From: Atlantibacter sp. RC6
Lineage (GTDB): Bacteria; Pseudomonadota; Gammaproteobacteria; Enterobacterales; Enterobacteriaceae
Assembly (NCBI RefSeq): GCF_014193285.1
Contig: NZ_JACHZE010000001.1
Coordinates: forward strand, 985,779 to 1,049,778
Direction of reading: 5' to 3'
DNA: 64,000 bases
The position numbers and the translations under genes are program-made. The first letter of the stretch is position 1. Every line of letters begins with the position of its first letter. The notes under the pieces were generated by a model. It did not search any database and was not told the origin of the DNA. It worked only from the letters and a program-made list of their open reading frames with translations. Below, piece after piece: positions 42,245-52,892 of this stretch.

Positions 42245-43077
42245 TAGTGACCTACCACGCGTCGGCCAAAGCGACTTTGCAATGTGTTGATAGCAAACAG
42301 CAGCAGCAACGAGGCGGCCAGGATCACCGAGGCGATAGCGCTGGCGGCCGGGTAATCAAACTCCTGCAAACGCACGAAAATCATCAGCGACGTCACTTCC
42401 GTTTTCCAGGCGATGTTGCCGGCGATAAAAATCACCGCGCCAAACTCGCCCAGACTGCGGGTAAACGACAGCGCCACGCCCGCCATCAGCGCCGGAGAGA
42501 GTTCCGGCAACACCACGCGGGTAAAGCTCTGCCAACGGCTGGCCCCGAGGGTTTCCGCCGCTTCTTCGTATTCCGGGCCTAACTCTTCCAGCACCGGCTG
42601 CACGGTACGCACCACAAACGGGATACTGGTAAACGCCATCGCCACCGCGATCCCAAGCCAGGTATAGGTGACTTTAATATCCAGCATCGCCAGCCATTCG
42701 CCGTACAAACCGTTGACCGAAAACAGCGATGCCAGGGTCAAACCCGCCACGGCGGTGGGCAGAGCAAACGGCAAATCCATCAGCGCATCCAGAATGGTGC
42801 GTCCGGGAAAACGGTAACGGGTCAAAATCCACGCCATCAGCAGGCCGAACACGCCGTTAAAGATCGACGCCACGCCCGCCGACAGCAGGGTCACTTTATA
42901 AGCGGCGACCATCTGCGGGTTAGTTACCACGTCCCAGTACTGCGCCCAGCTCATCTGGGACAGTTGCATCACTAACGCGCTTAACGGCAACAATAAAATC
43001 AGGCACACAAACAGCAGGCTGGTGCCCAGGCTTAACGTGAAGCCCGGCAGCACCCGGCGGGTAGAGACTGCAAACAT
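42244..43077 (-). CDS. cysU: Sulfate/thiosulfate ABC permease CysT (CysU)
   Basis: A 277-residue inner membrane permease and partner of CysW. The coupling loop reads EYEEAAETLGASRWQSFTRVVLPEL. The ATG overlaps the cysP stop by one base (TAATG), indicating translational coupling. Confidence 0.96.
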   Translation of the reverse strand: MFAVSTRRVLPGFTLSLGTSLLFVCLILLLPLSALVMQLSQMSWAQYWDVVTNPQMVAAYKVTLLSAGVASIFNGVFGLLMAWILTRYRFPGRTILDALMDLPFALPTAVAGLTLASLFSVNGLYGEWLAMLDIKVTYTWLGIAVAMAFTSIPFVVRTVQPVLEELGPEYEEAAETLGASRWQSFTRVVLPELSPALMAGVALSFTRSLGEFGAVIFIAGNIAWKTEVTSLMIFVRLQEFDYPAASAIASVILAASLLLLFAINTLQSRFGRRVVGH

Positions 43078-44090
43078 TACTTACGCCCCGCCGCTAACAG
43101 CTTGTCCAGCTCGCCGCCGCTGTTGAAATGGGTTTTCATCACGTCCGGCCAGTTGCCAAACTGGTCTTCCACGCGGAACAGTTCCGTCTGCGGGAATTTA
43201 TCTTTCAGCTTCGCCATCACGTCCGGGTTATTCACGCGGTAGTAATAGTCAGTGATGATGGTCTGCGCTTTCGGGCTGTACAGATAGTTCAGGTAATCCT
43301 TCGCCGCTTTCTCGGTGCCGTTGGCTTTGACGTTTTTATCCACCCAGGCCACCGGGAATTCGGCCAACACGTTGACCTTCGGTACCACCACTTCGAAGCC
43401 CTCTTTGGCGTACTGATTGCGGATGTTGTTCACTTCCGACTCAAAGCTAATCAGCACGTCGCCCAGGCCGCGCTCAACGAAGGTGGTGGTCGCGCCGCGT
43501 CCGCCGGTATCGAACACCTCAACGTTTTTCAGGAACTGGGTCATAAACTGCTCGGTTTTGACTTTATCGCCACCATCCGCTTTATCAGCAGCGCCCCAGG
43601 CGGCGAGATAGGTGTAACGCGCGTTACCGGAGGTTTTCGGGTTCGGGAAAATCAGCTTCACGTCGGGACGCACCAGGTCATTCCAGTCGTGGATGTTTTT
43701 AGGGTTGCCCTTACGCACCAGGAACGCCATGGTGGAGTAGAACGGCGAGCTGTTGTTCGGCAAACGGCTCTGCCAGTCCGCCGGGATCAGGTTGCCTTTG
43801 TCATGCAGGATCTGCACGTCGGTCACCTGGTTATAAGTTACAACGTCTGCTTTTAAGCCCTGCAAAATCGCCAGCGCCTGTTTTGACGAACCGGCGTGGG
43901 ACTGCTTGATGGTCAGCTTATCGCCGTTGTTTTCCTGCGCCCACTGCGCCTCGAACGGCGTGTTAAGCGCGGCAAACAGCTCGCGAGACACATCGTAAGA
44001 ACTGTTCAGTAATTCAGTTGCCTGCGCAGGGCCAGCTAACACCAGGACTGCAAGCGCACTGCAAATTTTTTTCGCTGATTTAACGGCCAT
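43077..44090 (-). CDS. cysP: Thiosulfate/sulfate-binding periplasmic protein CysP
   Basis: A 337-residue periplasmic binding protein (E. coli 338). The signal peptide [20 protein letters not shown] ends in AQA before [15 protein letters not shown]. Conserved ligand-site regions include SHAGSSKQ and [17 protein letters not shown]. First gene of cysPTWA(M). CysB control is expected from E. coli; the AT-rich upstream region (44091-44160) is the likely promoter area but its boxes are not clear. Confidence 0.96.
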   Translation of the reverse strand: MAVKSAKKICSALAVLVLAGPAQATELLNSSYDVSRELFAALNTPFEAQWAQENNGDKLTIKQSHAGSSKQALAILQGLKADVVTYNQVTDVQILHDKGNLIPADWQSRLPNNSSPFYSTMAFLVRKGNPKNIHDWNDLVRPDVKLIFPNPKTSGNARYTYLAAWGAADKADGGDKVKTEQFMTQFLKNVEVFDTGGRGATTTFVERGLGDVLISFESEVNNIRNQYAKEGFEVVVPKVNVLAEFPVAWVDKNVKANGTEKAAKDYLNYLYSPKAQTIITDYYYRVNNPDVMAKLKDKFPQTELFRVEDQFGNWPDVMKTHFNSGGELDKLLAAGRK

Positions 44091-44190
44091 TACGCACCCT
44101 TATAAATGTGATGACGATCCTGGCCTCAGTTTATTTATAACGGGTGTTAAAGCAGTAACGCTTTTATATACCGTTTGGTGATTTGGAAGT

Positions 44191-44224
44191 CGAAAAGAGA
44201 ATAAGCGCGGCAGAAAACCGCGCT
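44191..44224 (-). terminator. Terminator after yfeX
   Basis: A seven-base-pair stem (AGCGCGG 44204-44210, CCGCGCT 44218-44224); on the minus strand it is followed by TTATTCTCTTTT. Confidence 0.6.
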
Positions 44225-44233
44225 GTGCAGGGA

Positions 44234-45133
44234 TTACAAACTGTTGATGCGTTCCAGCGATGGCGCGAAGTAGTAGCCGCCGGTCACCGGTTTGGTGAAA
44301 CGCAGCATGGCATCGCGTTTGCCGTCCAGGTCGCCGAACATGCTCCGCAGTTGCTGTTCGATATTATGCAGCGTGGCGCAGTAGGCGCAGAAATAAAGGC
44401 CGTGGGTGCCGCTGGCGGTGCCGTAAGGCAGGCTCTGGCGGACAATCTTCAGCCCTTTGCCGTTCTCTTTAAGGTCGACGCGCGTCAGGTGCGAGGTCGC
44501 CGGACGTTCGTCGCCGTCGATCTCCTGGTTATCCTGTTTGGTGCGGCCAATCATCATCTCCTGATCCGGTACGCTCATCCGGTTCAGCTGTTTGAGATTG
44601 TGCTCCCAGCGCTGTACCAACACATAGCTGCCGCCCGCTTCCACGCCGTCGTTAATCACCGCAACGCTGCGGCGTACCTCATCCCCGGCCGGGTTTTCGG
44701 TGCCGTCAACAAAGCCGCTGAGATCGCGGTCTTCTACCCAGCGGAAACCGTGGGTTTCTTCCACGACATTAATCGCGTCGCCAAAGGCGGCAATGGCCGC
44801 CTGAGCCACGGAAAAATTCACGTCGTGGCGCAGTGACAGAATATGGATCAGCAGATCGTGCTGAGTGGCGGGGGCGAGGCCTTTGCCCAGCGGCGCGAAG
44901 TTTTTCAACTCTTCGCCGCCCACGCCGCCGCTGAGATCGCGCCATACGTCGTGCCCGAAAGCGATCACCGCACCTAAGTGAGCGTCGGGAAACGCGGTTT
45001 GTAGCTCAGCGAGTTTACTGGTAAACGCTTTACAGCCTGCGCGCACCGCATCCAGATTTTCGGATACTTTTGCTTCAATCCAAATCGCGGCGCGACAATG
45101 TTCGGGCAGAATGCCACTTTGAACCTGAGACAT
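44234..45133 (-). CDS. yfeX: Dye-decolourising-type peroxidase YfeX
   Basis: A 299-residue haem protein of the DyP-type peroxidase family, the same length as E. coli YfeX. It acts on porphyrinogens in vitro and has been linked to haem iron release. The family motif [13 protein letters not shown] contains the distal Asp, and a C-terminal half His/Arg region (TSHLTRVDL) holds the haem ligand side. The ATG at 45133 (MSQVQSG) with GGAGGAGA upstream matches E. coli. ucpA, which lies between cysP and yfeX in E. coli, is missing here. Confidence 0.94.
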   Translation of the reverse strand: MSQVQSGILPEHCRAAIWIEAKVSENLDAVRAGCKAFTSKLAELQTAFPDAHLGAVIAFGHDVWRDLSGGVGGEELKNFAPLGKGLAPATQHDLLIHILSLRHDVNFSVAQAAIAAFGDAINVVEETHGFRWVEDRDLSGFVDGTENPAGDEVRRSVAVINDGVEAGGSYVLVQRWEHNLKQLNRMSVPDQEMMIGRTKQDNQEIDGDERPATSHLTRVDLKENGKGLKIVRQSLPYGTASGTHGLYFCAYCATLHNIEQQLRSMFGDLDGKRDAMLRFTKPVTGGYYFAPSLERINSL

Positions 45134-45233
45134 CTCTCCTCCTGAAAACGAGGCCACGGAGCGTGACCAGAGATGCCCGGCATTTTACCTGATTTTTCGC
45201 GCCGCGCCTTGCCCGGACGCAAGATCGTCGCGT

Positions 45234-45806
45234 TTAACGACGCCAGATGATTTTGCTGAGCTTCCAGCTTTTTAACGCGTCATCAGACGGCATCAATCCT
45301 TCCGGCCCGCGCCACTCGCCGGTAAAGAGATAGGCGATGTGCTGGCTGTCCGGCGCTTTACACTCAACGGCGCTGGCGTCATCGCCGCTGCCCTTCTGGC
45401 ACGCGCCGTAGGCTTTGCTGTAGAGAGAGCTGAATTCCGCGCCGATTTTCACCCCGCTGGCGGTTTCCACATCCGGGTCCAGCACCTCAATGCGGCTGAC
45501 GGTGCCGTTTTCACCGTTGATCACCATCGCCAGCGTGTCGCCTTTCAGCGCTTCGTAATAGCGCACAATATTGCCGTTGGCGGTTTTCATCCCGCTACGT
45601 AAGCGGTAATCGCCGTCAAGACCCTCGGCAATGGCTTTCTCGTCCATCGCCGTGCTGGCGGTAATATCACCAACGCCATTTTCAGAGACCTCTACAGAGG
45701 AGCTAAACCAGTTAACGGGGTTCATCGCCCCCCAGTTCATACCGGAAAGGGTTGAACACCCGGCAAGTAAGAGCGGTGCCGCACACACCAGCAGACGCAG
45801 TTTCAT
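45234..45806 (-). CDS. yfeY: Lipoprotein YfeY
   Basis: A 190-residue predicted lipoprotein. The signal MKLRLLVCAAPLLLAGC has a clear lipobox (LAGC) with C17 as acylation site; Ser-Thr at +2/+3 predicts outer membrane sorting. The rest has no recognised enzyme motif and matches E. coli YfeY (191 residues) in length and neighbourhood. In E. coli it is a sigma-E-regulated gene. The function is unknown. Confidence 0.9.
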   Translation of the reverse strand: MKLRLLVCAAPLLLAGCSTLSGMNWGAMNPVNWFSSSVEVSENGVGDITASTAMDEKAIAEGLDGDYRLRSGMKTANGNIVRYYEALKGDTLAMVINGENGTVSRIEVLDPDVETASGVKIGAEFSSLYSKAYGACQKGSGDDASAVECKAPDSQHIAYLFTGEWRGPEGLMPSDDALKSWKLSKIIWRR

Positions 45807-45868
45807 TCGCGATTCCTTTTTTAAAAACGACCCAGCTTGGAGTCCCGCAGGGCCGAAAAGTGCCTGGT

Positions 45869-46306
45869 TTACTCATCAGAAGGTGAAAAACAGGCCTTTA
45901 ACCGTGGATTGGTCAGCAGCCAGACCAGCGCCACCACATCAAGCACCATTAGCGCCAGGGTGATGCCGCTGAGCGCCTCTTCGCTCAACGCCAGGGCGAT
46001 TTGCCATACCAGCAACCCGCACTGCGCGGCGATCAGCACCCAGCGCCACGCCGCCCAGAGCGTCGGCCAGCGCCCTCGTCTGCCGCTCAGCAGAAACGCC
46101 AGCACCGCCGGAATGCCCGGTAGCAGCCCCAGCCAGAACATGTCGCTGTCCGGATAAAACAGCCGCAGCAGCGCCTCGCCCTGCTCGCGGGATGCGCCCG
46201 CCGCCACAAACAGCACCCAGGTCCTGGCTTGTAACAGTAACACCAGCCAGAAAAAAACCGGCAATTTCAATCGCCCATGGGTGTCATAGTCGTTTGGTAA
46301 AAACAT
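45869..46306 (-). CDS. yfeZ: Inner membrane protein YfeZ (DUF2919)
   Basis: A 145-residue membrane protein with four predicted helices. The DUF2919 start MFLPNDYDTHGRLKLPVFFW and the FYPDSDMFWLGLLPGIPAV loop are conserved. E. coli YfeZ is about 151 residues. The function is unknown. It lies upstream of yfeY on the same strand. Confidence 0.9.
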   Translation of the reverse strand: MFLPNDYDTHGRLKLPVFFWLVLLLQARTWVLFVAAGASREQGEALLRLFYPDSDMFWLGLLPGIPAVLAFLLSGRRGRWPTLWAAWRWVLIAAQCGLLVWQIALALSEEALSGITLALMVLDVVALVWLLTNPRLKACFSPSDE

Positions 46307-46404
46307 GTATAGGTCCTGGACAGATGAGTCATCTGAGCGAGAATTATGTCACTGGCATTGTGTTTAAGACAAAATTCTCTGCCTCATCACAAATGGAGAT
46401 TGAT

Positions 46405-46824
46405 ATGAAAAAAGCATTTGTCGCCGCATCCATCGCGGCAGGTTTGTTGTTCAGCGTTACGGCCTTCGCCCAGCAGGCTGGCGGATTTAGCGGGCCGGAC
46501 GCCAGCAAAACCCAAAACAGCCAGACCACGCAAAACACCCAGAAAGGCGGTTTCGTCGGCCCGGACGCCGCCACCACCACGGTCGAACAGGCCAAAGGCC
46601 TGCGAGATGACGCGTGGGTAGTGCTGGAAGGCAATATTGTTCGTAAGGTTGGTAAAGAGCTGTATGAATTCCGCGATAGTACAGGCACCGTCAATGTCGA
46701 TATTGACGACAATAACTGGGGCGGCGTCTCCATCACCCCGAACGACAAAGTGCGTCTCGAAGGTGAAGTGGATAAAGACTGGAACTCAGTAGAAATCGAC
46801 GTTAAGAAAGTGACTAAGGGTTAA
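46405..46824 (+). CDS. Periplasmic BOF-family (YdeI/YgiW-type) OB-fold protein
   Basis: A 139-residue exported protein. The signal peptide MKKAFVAASIAAGLLFSVTA ends FA before QQ. A short linker carries a duplicated motif (GGFSGPDAS and GGFVGPDAA), followed by the BOF OB-fold: AKGLRDDAWVVLEGNIV, ELYEFRDSTGTVNVDID and VRLEGEVDKDWNSVEIDV. Relatives (YgiW, YdeI, VisP) help tolerate peptides, peroxide or envelope stress. The ATG at 46405 with GGAG upstream is used. E. coli K-12 has no such gene between yfeZ and ypeA. Confidence 0.85.
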   Translation: MKKAFVAASIAAGLLFSVTAFAQQAGGFSGPDASKTQNSQTTQNTQKGGFVGPDAATTTVEQAKGLRDDAWVVLEGNIVRKVGKELYEFRDSTGTVNVDIDDNNWGGVSITPNDKVRLEGEVDKDWNSVEIDVKKVTKG

Positions 46825-46827
46825 ACC

Positions 46828-46853
46828 AACAACCCGCCACCCGGCGGGTTGTT
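46828..46853. terminator. Bidirectional terminator between the BOF gene and ypeA
   Basis: AACAACCCGCC, short loop, GGCGGGTTGTT: an eleven-base-pair stem between convergent genes. Confidence 0.75.
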
Positions 46854-47277
46854 AATACTCTTCGTCCTCGATAAGCCGTTTACCCAGGCTTAATACATCC
46901 TGGTGCTCGTAGCCGAGACGTTCATACATGCCGAGCACCACATCATTTTCTTCACGGATGAGCAGTTGAAGCTTCGGGCAACCGCGCGCGATCAGTTTCT
47001 TTTCCAGACGGCTGAGCAGCGCATTGGCGATACCGCGCCCGCGGAATTCAGGATGCACGCCGAGATAATACGCGGAGCCGCGATGCCCATCATAACCCCC
47101 CATCACCGTACCGACGATCTCCCCGGCCACTTCCGCCACCAGGAACAGCGACACGTCGTGATTGATCTTGCGCTCGATATCCATTTCCGGGTCGTTCCAG
47201 GGGCGAAGCAAGTCGCAACGTTCCCACAGGGTGATCACTTCCTCGAAATCGTCCTGGCGAAAAACGCGTATCTCCAT
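46852..47277 (-). CDS. ypeA: GNAT acetyltransferase YpeA
   Basis: A 141-residue acetyltransferase of the GNAT superfamily, the same length as E. coli YpeA. The acetyl-CoA loop is [15 protein letters not shown] (R/Q-x-x-G-x-G/A), preceded by GSAYYLGV. The substrate is unknown. The ATG at 47277 ([13 protein letters not shown]) with GGGGAA upstream matches E. coli. It is divergent from amiA. Confidence 0.93.
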   Translation of the reverse strand: MEIRVFRQDDFEEVITLWERCDLLRPWNDPEMDIERKINHDVSLFLVAEVAGEIVGTVMGGYDGHRGSAYYLGVHPEFRGRGIANALLSRLEKKLIARGCPKLQLLIREENDVVLGMYERLGYEHQDVLSLGKRLIEDEEY

Positions 47278-47493
47278 GGTATTCCCCATTATTTATGGAA
47301 TAAAAACCGTGATTATGGCGTTAACGGCGTTAATAGCCAATATCCCGGCCCAAAACTTCACGGTTGATGGCATAATAACGCCCCCGTCGTTGTCTGAAAC
47401 GAACCGTAAAACTTTTCTTATCATAGAAGGTCGTGCGGACATCCACGGTAAGCTATAACTCTACACTTTTGTTCTAACCGACATTCAGGCCGC

Positions 47494-48360
47494 ATGAGCA
47501 CGATAAAATTTACCAAACTCACCAGGCGCCAGATGCTGTTGACTGGCCTCGCCGCCCTGACCCTTTCAGGTGTGAACAAAGCCTTTGCCCGGGAAGAGAG
47601 CAAAGCGCTGAAAACGTCCAACGGGCATAGCCCGGCGAAGAAAAAATCCGGCGCGCGCCGCGTCGTGGTGCTCGATCCGGGCCATGGCGGTATTGATACC
47701 GGCGCGATTGGCGCTAATGGCTCAAAAGAAAAGCACGTGGTGTTGGCGATTGCTAAAAACGTGCGCAACATTCTCAAGAGCAAAGGCATTGACGCCCGGT
47801 TGACCCGCAGCGGCGACACCTTTATCCCGCTATACGATCGCGTGGAAATCGCCCATAAACATGGCGCAGACCTGTTTATGTCGATCCACGCCGACGGCTT
47901 TACCAACCCGTCCGCGGCAGGTGCGTCGGTGTTTGCCCTGTCGAATCGCGGGGCCAGTAGCGCCATGGCGAAATATCTCTCCGAGCGCGAGAACGCCGCG
48001 GATGACGTGGCGGGCAGCAAGGTGAAGCATAAAGACCAGTATCTGCAACAGGTGCTGTTCGACCTGGTGCAAACCGACACCATCAAAAACAGCCTGACGC
48101 TGGGATCGCATATTTTGCGCCAGATTAAGCCGGTACATCGTCTGCACAGCCGCTCCACCGAGCAGGCGGCGTTTGTGGTGCTGAAATCCCCGTCGGTGCC
48201 GTCAGTGCTGGTGGAAACCTCGTTTATCACCAACCCTGAAGAGGAGCGGTTGCTGGGCACTCAGGCGTTTCGCCAGAAAATCGCCAACGCCATCGCCAGC
48301 GGGGTGATCAGCTACTTCAACTGGTTTGATAACCACAAAGCCCACTCCAAACGAGGCTAA
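47494..48360 (+). CDS. amiA: N-acetylmuramoyl-L-alanine amidase AmiA
   Basis: A 288-residue zinc amidase that cleaves septal peptidoglycan during daughter-cell separation. A twin-arginine signal (KLTRRQMLLTGLAALTLSG) exports the folded enzyme. Catalytic motifs are VVLDPGHGGIDTGAIG (Zn His), SIHADGF, and VETSFITNPEEE with the catalytic Glu. It matches E. coli AmiA (289). The next gene, hemF, starts three bases after its stop. Confidence 0.96.
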   Translation: MSTIKFTKLTRRQMLLTGLAALTLSGVNKAFAREESKALKTSNGHSPAKKKSGARRVVVLDPGHGGIDTGAIGANGSKEKHVVLAIAKNVRNILKSKGIDARLTRSGDTFIPLYDRVEIAHKHGADLFMSIHADGFTNPSAAGASVFALSNRGASSAMAKYLSERENAADDVAGSKVKHKDQYLQQVLFDLVQTDTIKNSLTLGSHILRQIKPVHRLHSRSTEQAAFVVLKSPSVPSVLVETSFITNPEEERLLGTQAFRQKIANAIASGVISYFNWFDNHKAHSKRG

Positions 48361-49302
<942 letters not shown>

Positions 49303-49313
49303 TCAAGGCAGGA

Positions 49314-51593
49314 TCACAGCGGATTGGTCTGCGCTTCCACCACCGCCAGCGCCACCATATTGACGATACGCCGCACCGACGCGATTTGTGTCAATACGTG
49401 TACCGGCTTCGCCACGCCCATCAGCACCGGCCCCACGGTCACGCCTTCTGAACTGGAAACGCGCAGCAGGTTGTAGCTGATACGCGCCGCTTCCACGTTC
49501 GGCATCACCAGGATATTGGCAGAGCCTTTCAGCGGGCTGTCCGGCATCCGTTCATTGCGGATGCTTTCAATCAGCGCCGCATCGCCGTGCATTTCGCCGT
49601 CGATCATCAGGTCCGGCGCGCGCTCGCGTACCAGCTCCAGAGTTTGACGCATTTTGGTCGCCGCCGGGGAGTTGGAGGAACCAAAATTAGAGTGCGACAG
49701 CAGCGCCACTTTCGGCTCAATACCAAAACGACGCACGGTTTCCGCCGCCATAATGGCGATTTCCGCCAGTTGTTCCGGGGTCGGATCGTCGTTGACGTAG
49801 GTATCGGTGATAAAGGTGTTGCCGCTCGGCAGCAGCAACGCGTTCATCGCCCCCGCCGCTTTCACGCCATCGCGATAGCCGAAGATCTGCTGCACCACGC
49901 TGAAATGCTCATGGTAATCACCGATGGTGCCGCAAATCATCGCATCCGCTTCACCGCGGTGCACCATGATGGCGCCGATCACGGTGGTATTGCCGATCAC
50001 CGCTTTCTGCGCCTGCTCCTGGGTTATGCCGCGGCGCTTCATGATGTTGTAGTACTCGTTCCAGTACTCTTTAAAGCGCGGATCGGATTCGTTATTCACG
50101 ATCTCGAAATCAACGCCCGCTTTGATCTGCAAACCGAGTTTCTGGATACGCATCTCGATGACGCTCGGGCGGCCTACCAGGATCGGCTTCGCCAGGCCGA
50201 GGGTAATCAGCTCCTGGGTCGCGTGCAGGACGCGATTATCTTCCCCTTCGGTCAGTACCACGCGTTTCGGATCTTTACGCGCCTGGGAGAAGATCGGCTT
50301 CATAAACAGGTTGGTTTTGTAGACAAACTCGGTGAGCTTATCGATATAGGCATCAAAATCCTGAATAGGACGAGTCGCCACGCCGGACTCCATCGCCGCT
50401 TTCGCCACCGCCGGCGCGATCTTGACGATCAAGCGCGGGTCGAACGGTTTCGGGATGATGTATTCCGGGCCAAAGCTCAGGTCCTGATCGCCATACGCCG
50501 AGGCCACCACTTCGCTCTGCTCCGCATGGGCCAGCTCGGCAATGGCGTGGACCGCCGCCAGTTTCATCTCTTCGTTGATAGCGGTTGCGCCCACGTCCAG
50601 CGCGCCACGGAAGATGAACGGGAAGCACAACACGTTGTTTACCTGGTTAGGATAGTCGGAGCGACCGGTACAGATAATCGCGTCCGGACGCACTTCTTTC
50701 GCCAGCGGCGGCAGAATTTCCGGTTCCGGGTTAGCCAGCGCCAGGATCAGCGGCGCGCGGGCCATTTTTTTGACCATCTCTGGCGTCAGCACTTTCGGGC
50801 CAGAACAACCGAGGAAGATATCCGCGCCGTCGACCACATCATCGAGGGTACGTTTGCCGTCATCTTCTACCGCGTAAGCCGCTTTGGTTTCCGCCATGTT
50901 CGGCTCGCGATCTTTATAGATGACGCCTTTAGAGTCGCACACCACGATATTGTGCTTCTGCATTCCCAACGCCACCAGCAGGTTCATACAGGCAATCGCC
51001 GCCGCCCCTGCCCCCGACACCACCATGCGCACGTCAGAGAGATTTTTTTCCACTACGCGCAGGCCGTTAAGAATCGCGGCGGTACTGATGATCGCCGTGC
51101 CATGCTGATCGTCATGGAACACCGGAATATTCATGCGCTCACGCAGCTGCTGCTCGATATAGAAACATTCCGGCGCTTTGATATCTTCAAGGTTGATGCC
51201 GCCGAACGTCGGCTCCAGCGCGGCAACGACGTTAATAAATTTATCCGGGTCCAGTTCATCCACTTCGATATCAAAGACGTCGATACCGGCAAATTTTTTG
51301 AACAGGACGCCCTTGCCTTCCATTACCGGTTTACCGGCCAGCGCGCCAATGTTGCCAAGGCCCAGCACTGCGGTGCCGTTGGAGATAACCGCCACCAGGT
51401 TGCCGCGCGCCGTGTATTTAAAGGCCGCCAGCGGATCTTTTTCGATCTCCAGACAGGGTGCGGCGACGCCTGGCGAATAGGCCAGCGCCAGGTCGCGCTG
51501 GGTGGCGAGCGGTTTGGTTGGAGAAACCTGAATTTTCCCTGGTACCGGAAACTCGTGGAAATCGAGGGCACTTTGTTTCAACTGTTCATCCAT
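49314..51593 (-). CDS. maeB: NADP-dependent malic enzyme MaeB
   Basis: A 759-residue protein, the same length as E. coli MaeB, that oxidatively decarboxylates malate to pyruvate and NADPH. The malic domain (about 1-420) shows [16 protein letters not shown], the metal/substrate region [11 protein letters not shown] and the dinucleotide loop [11 protein letters not shown]. The C-terminal part (about 430-759) is a phosphotransacetylase-like regulatory domain without transferase role, known to mediate acetyl-CoA inhibition in E. coli. Confidence 0.97.
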   Translation of the reverse strand: MDEQLKQSALDFHEFPVPGKIQVSPTKPLATQRDLALAYSPGVAAPCLEIEKDPLAAFKYTARGNLVAVISNGTAVLGLGNIGALAGKPVMEGKGVLFKKFAGIDVFDIEVDELDPDKFINVVAALEPTFGGINLEDIKAPECFYIEQQLRERMNIPVFHDDQHGTAIISTAAILNGLRVVEKNLSDVRMVVSGAGAAAIACMNLLVALGMQKHNIVVCDSKGVIYKDREPNMAETKAAYAVEDDGKRTLDDVVDGADIFLGCSGPKVLTPEMVKKMARAPLILALANPEPEILPPLAKEVRPDAIICTGRSDYPNQVNNVLCFPFIFRGALDVGATAINEEMKLAAVHAIAELAHAEQSEVVASAYGDQDLSFGPEYIIPKPFDPRLIVKIAPAVAKAAMESGVATRPIQDFDAYIDKLTEFVYKTNLFMKPIFSQARKDPKRVVLTEGEDNRVLHATQELITLGLAKPILVGRPSVIEMRIQKLGLQIKAGVDFEIVNNESDPRFKEYWNEYYNIMKRRGITQEQAQKAVIGNTTVIGAIMVHRGEADAMICGTIGDYHEHFSVVQQIFGYRDGVKAAGAMNALLLPSGNTFITDTYVNDDPTPEQLAEIAIMAAETVRRFGIEPKVALLSHSNFGSSNSPAATKMRQTLELVRERAPDLMIDGEMHGDAALIESIRNERMPDSPLKGSANILVMPNVEAARISYNLLRVSSSEGVTVGPVLMGVAKPVHVLTQIASVRRIVNMVALAVVEAQTNPL

Positions 51594-51886
51594 TTTTCTG
51601 GTCCTTTACCTTACGTTCTGGGAAGTGACTGGAGGGCAATGCGTACCGCGCCCTTTTTTAAGTGGGCCATAGTATGGCCCTTCGACGGCTTACAAACTTT
51701 GAACGTTGCCAAAGTATCATCAATGTATGGCAAAGATTGTTAGCAATTTATAGAGACTATGTTACCTGCTGCGCCAGGCAATGCCATGCCTGTCTGCTAT
51801 GCTTTTTTGTTATGCACTTGGTTTCTTGTTTAAGGGAGCGCCGGGAAGCTCTCTGATAAGCATTTGTATACAAAGGAGTAAATTTC

Positions 51887-52837
51887 ATGAACCAACTAGA
51901 AGGTATCAAACAGTTCACCACCATCGTGGCCGATAGCGGCGATATTGAGTCGATTCGTCATTATCAACCGGAAGACGCCACCACCAACCCCTCGCTGTTA
52001 TTGAAAGCCGCCGCCCTTGAGGCCTATAAGCCGCTGGTTGAAGACGCCTTACGCTACGGCAAATCCCGTGGCGATACCCAGGAACAGCAAATTGCCGAAG
52101 CCTGCGACAAACTGGCCGTCAACATTGGCGCAGAAATTCTGAAAAGTGTTCCTGGGCGCGTGTCAACCGAAGTGGATGCGCGGCTCTCATTTGATAAGCA
52201 AAAAAGCATTGAAAAAGCCCGCCGTCTGGTGGCGCTGTACGCCGAACAGGGCGTGGATAAATCACGGATCCTGATCAAACTCGCGTCCACCTGGGAAGGT
52301 ATCCGCGCCGCAGAAGAGCTGGAAAAAGAAGGCATTCACTGCAACCTGACGCTGCTGTTTTCCTTTGCCCAGGCGCGCGCCTGCGCCGAAGCGGGCGTTT
52401 ACCTGGTGTCGCCGTTTGTCGGGCGCATTTACGACTGGTATCAGGCCCGTAAGCCGATGGACCCCTACGTGGTTGAGGAAGATCCGGGCGTGAAATCGGT
52501 GCGCAATATCTATGACTATTACAAACAGCATCGCTACGAGACCATCGTGATGGGGGCGAGCTTTCGCCGCACCGAGCAGATCCTGGCGCTGGCAGGCTGC
52601 GACCGGCTGACCATCTCGCCTGATTTGTTAAAACAGCTTCAGGCCAGCGAAGAAACCGTACAGCGCAAACTGATCCCCACAGCGCAAACCTTTAAACGCC
52701 CGGCTCCGATGACTGAAGCGGAATTCCGCTGGGAGCATAACCAGGACGCAATGGCGGTAGAAAAATTAGCGGAAGGCATCCGGTCGTTTGCCGTTGACCA
52801 GCGCAAACTCGAGGATCTGCTCGCCGCAAAATCGTAA
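51887..52837 (+). CDS. talA: Transaldolase A
   Basis: A 316-residue transaldolase that moves a dihydroxyacetone unit between sedoheptulose 7-phosphate and glyceraldehyde 3-phosphate. The Schiff-base lysine lies in [14 protein letters not shown], with [10 protein letters not shown] near the N-terminus. It matches the TalA isoform and is followed by tktB 55 bases later, as in E. coli, where the pair is RpoS-dependent. AAAGGAG precedes the ATG; a 12-base palindrome containing TTGTATACAA lies just upstream. Confidence 0.96.
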   Translation: MNQLEGIKQFTTIVADSGDIESIRHYQPEDATTNPSLLLKAAALEAYKPLVEDALRYGKSRGDTQEQQIAEACDKLAVNIGAEILKSVPGRVSTEVDARLSFDKQKSIEKARRLVALYAEQGVDKSRILIKLASTWEGIRAAEELEKEGIHCNLTLLFSFAQARACAEAGVYLVSPFVGRIYDWYQARKPMDPYVVEEDPGVKSVRNIYDYYKQHRYETIVMGASFRRTEQILALAGCDRLTISPDLLKQLQASEETVQRKLIPTAQTFKRPAPMTEAEFRWEHNQDAMAVEKLAEGIRSFAVDQRKLEDLLAAKS

Positions 52838-52892
52838 TGCTTTTACATTGAAAAATAACGGGTTAACCCCTTTATCAGCCATGGAGAACTCT

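Noticed and set aside
51634..51660. GGGC...GCCC followed by T6 upstream of talA, terminator-like
   Set aside because: The stem is only four pairs with a long loop, and no plus-strand transcript is expected upstream of it; probably chance in the maeB promoter area.
49587..51743. Very long open frame (718 codons) on the plus strand across maeB
   Set aside because: It lies wholly opposite maeB, is rich in His, Arg and Asp as mirror frames of GC-rich genes are, and has no family pattern or ribosome site. It is a shadow.
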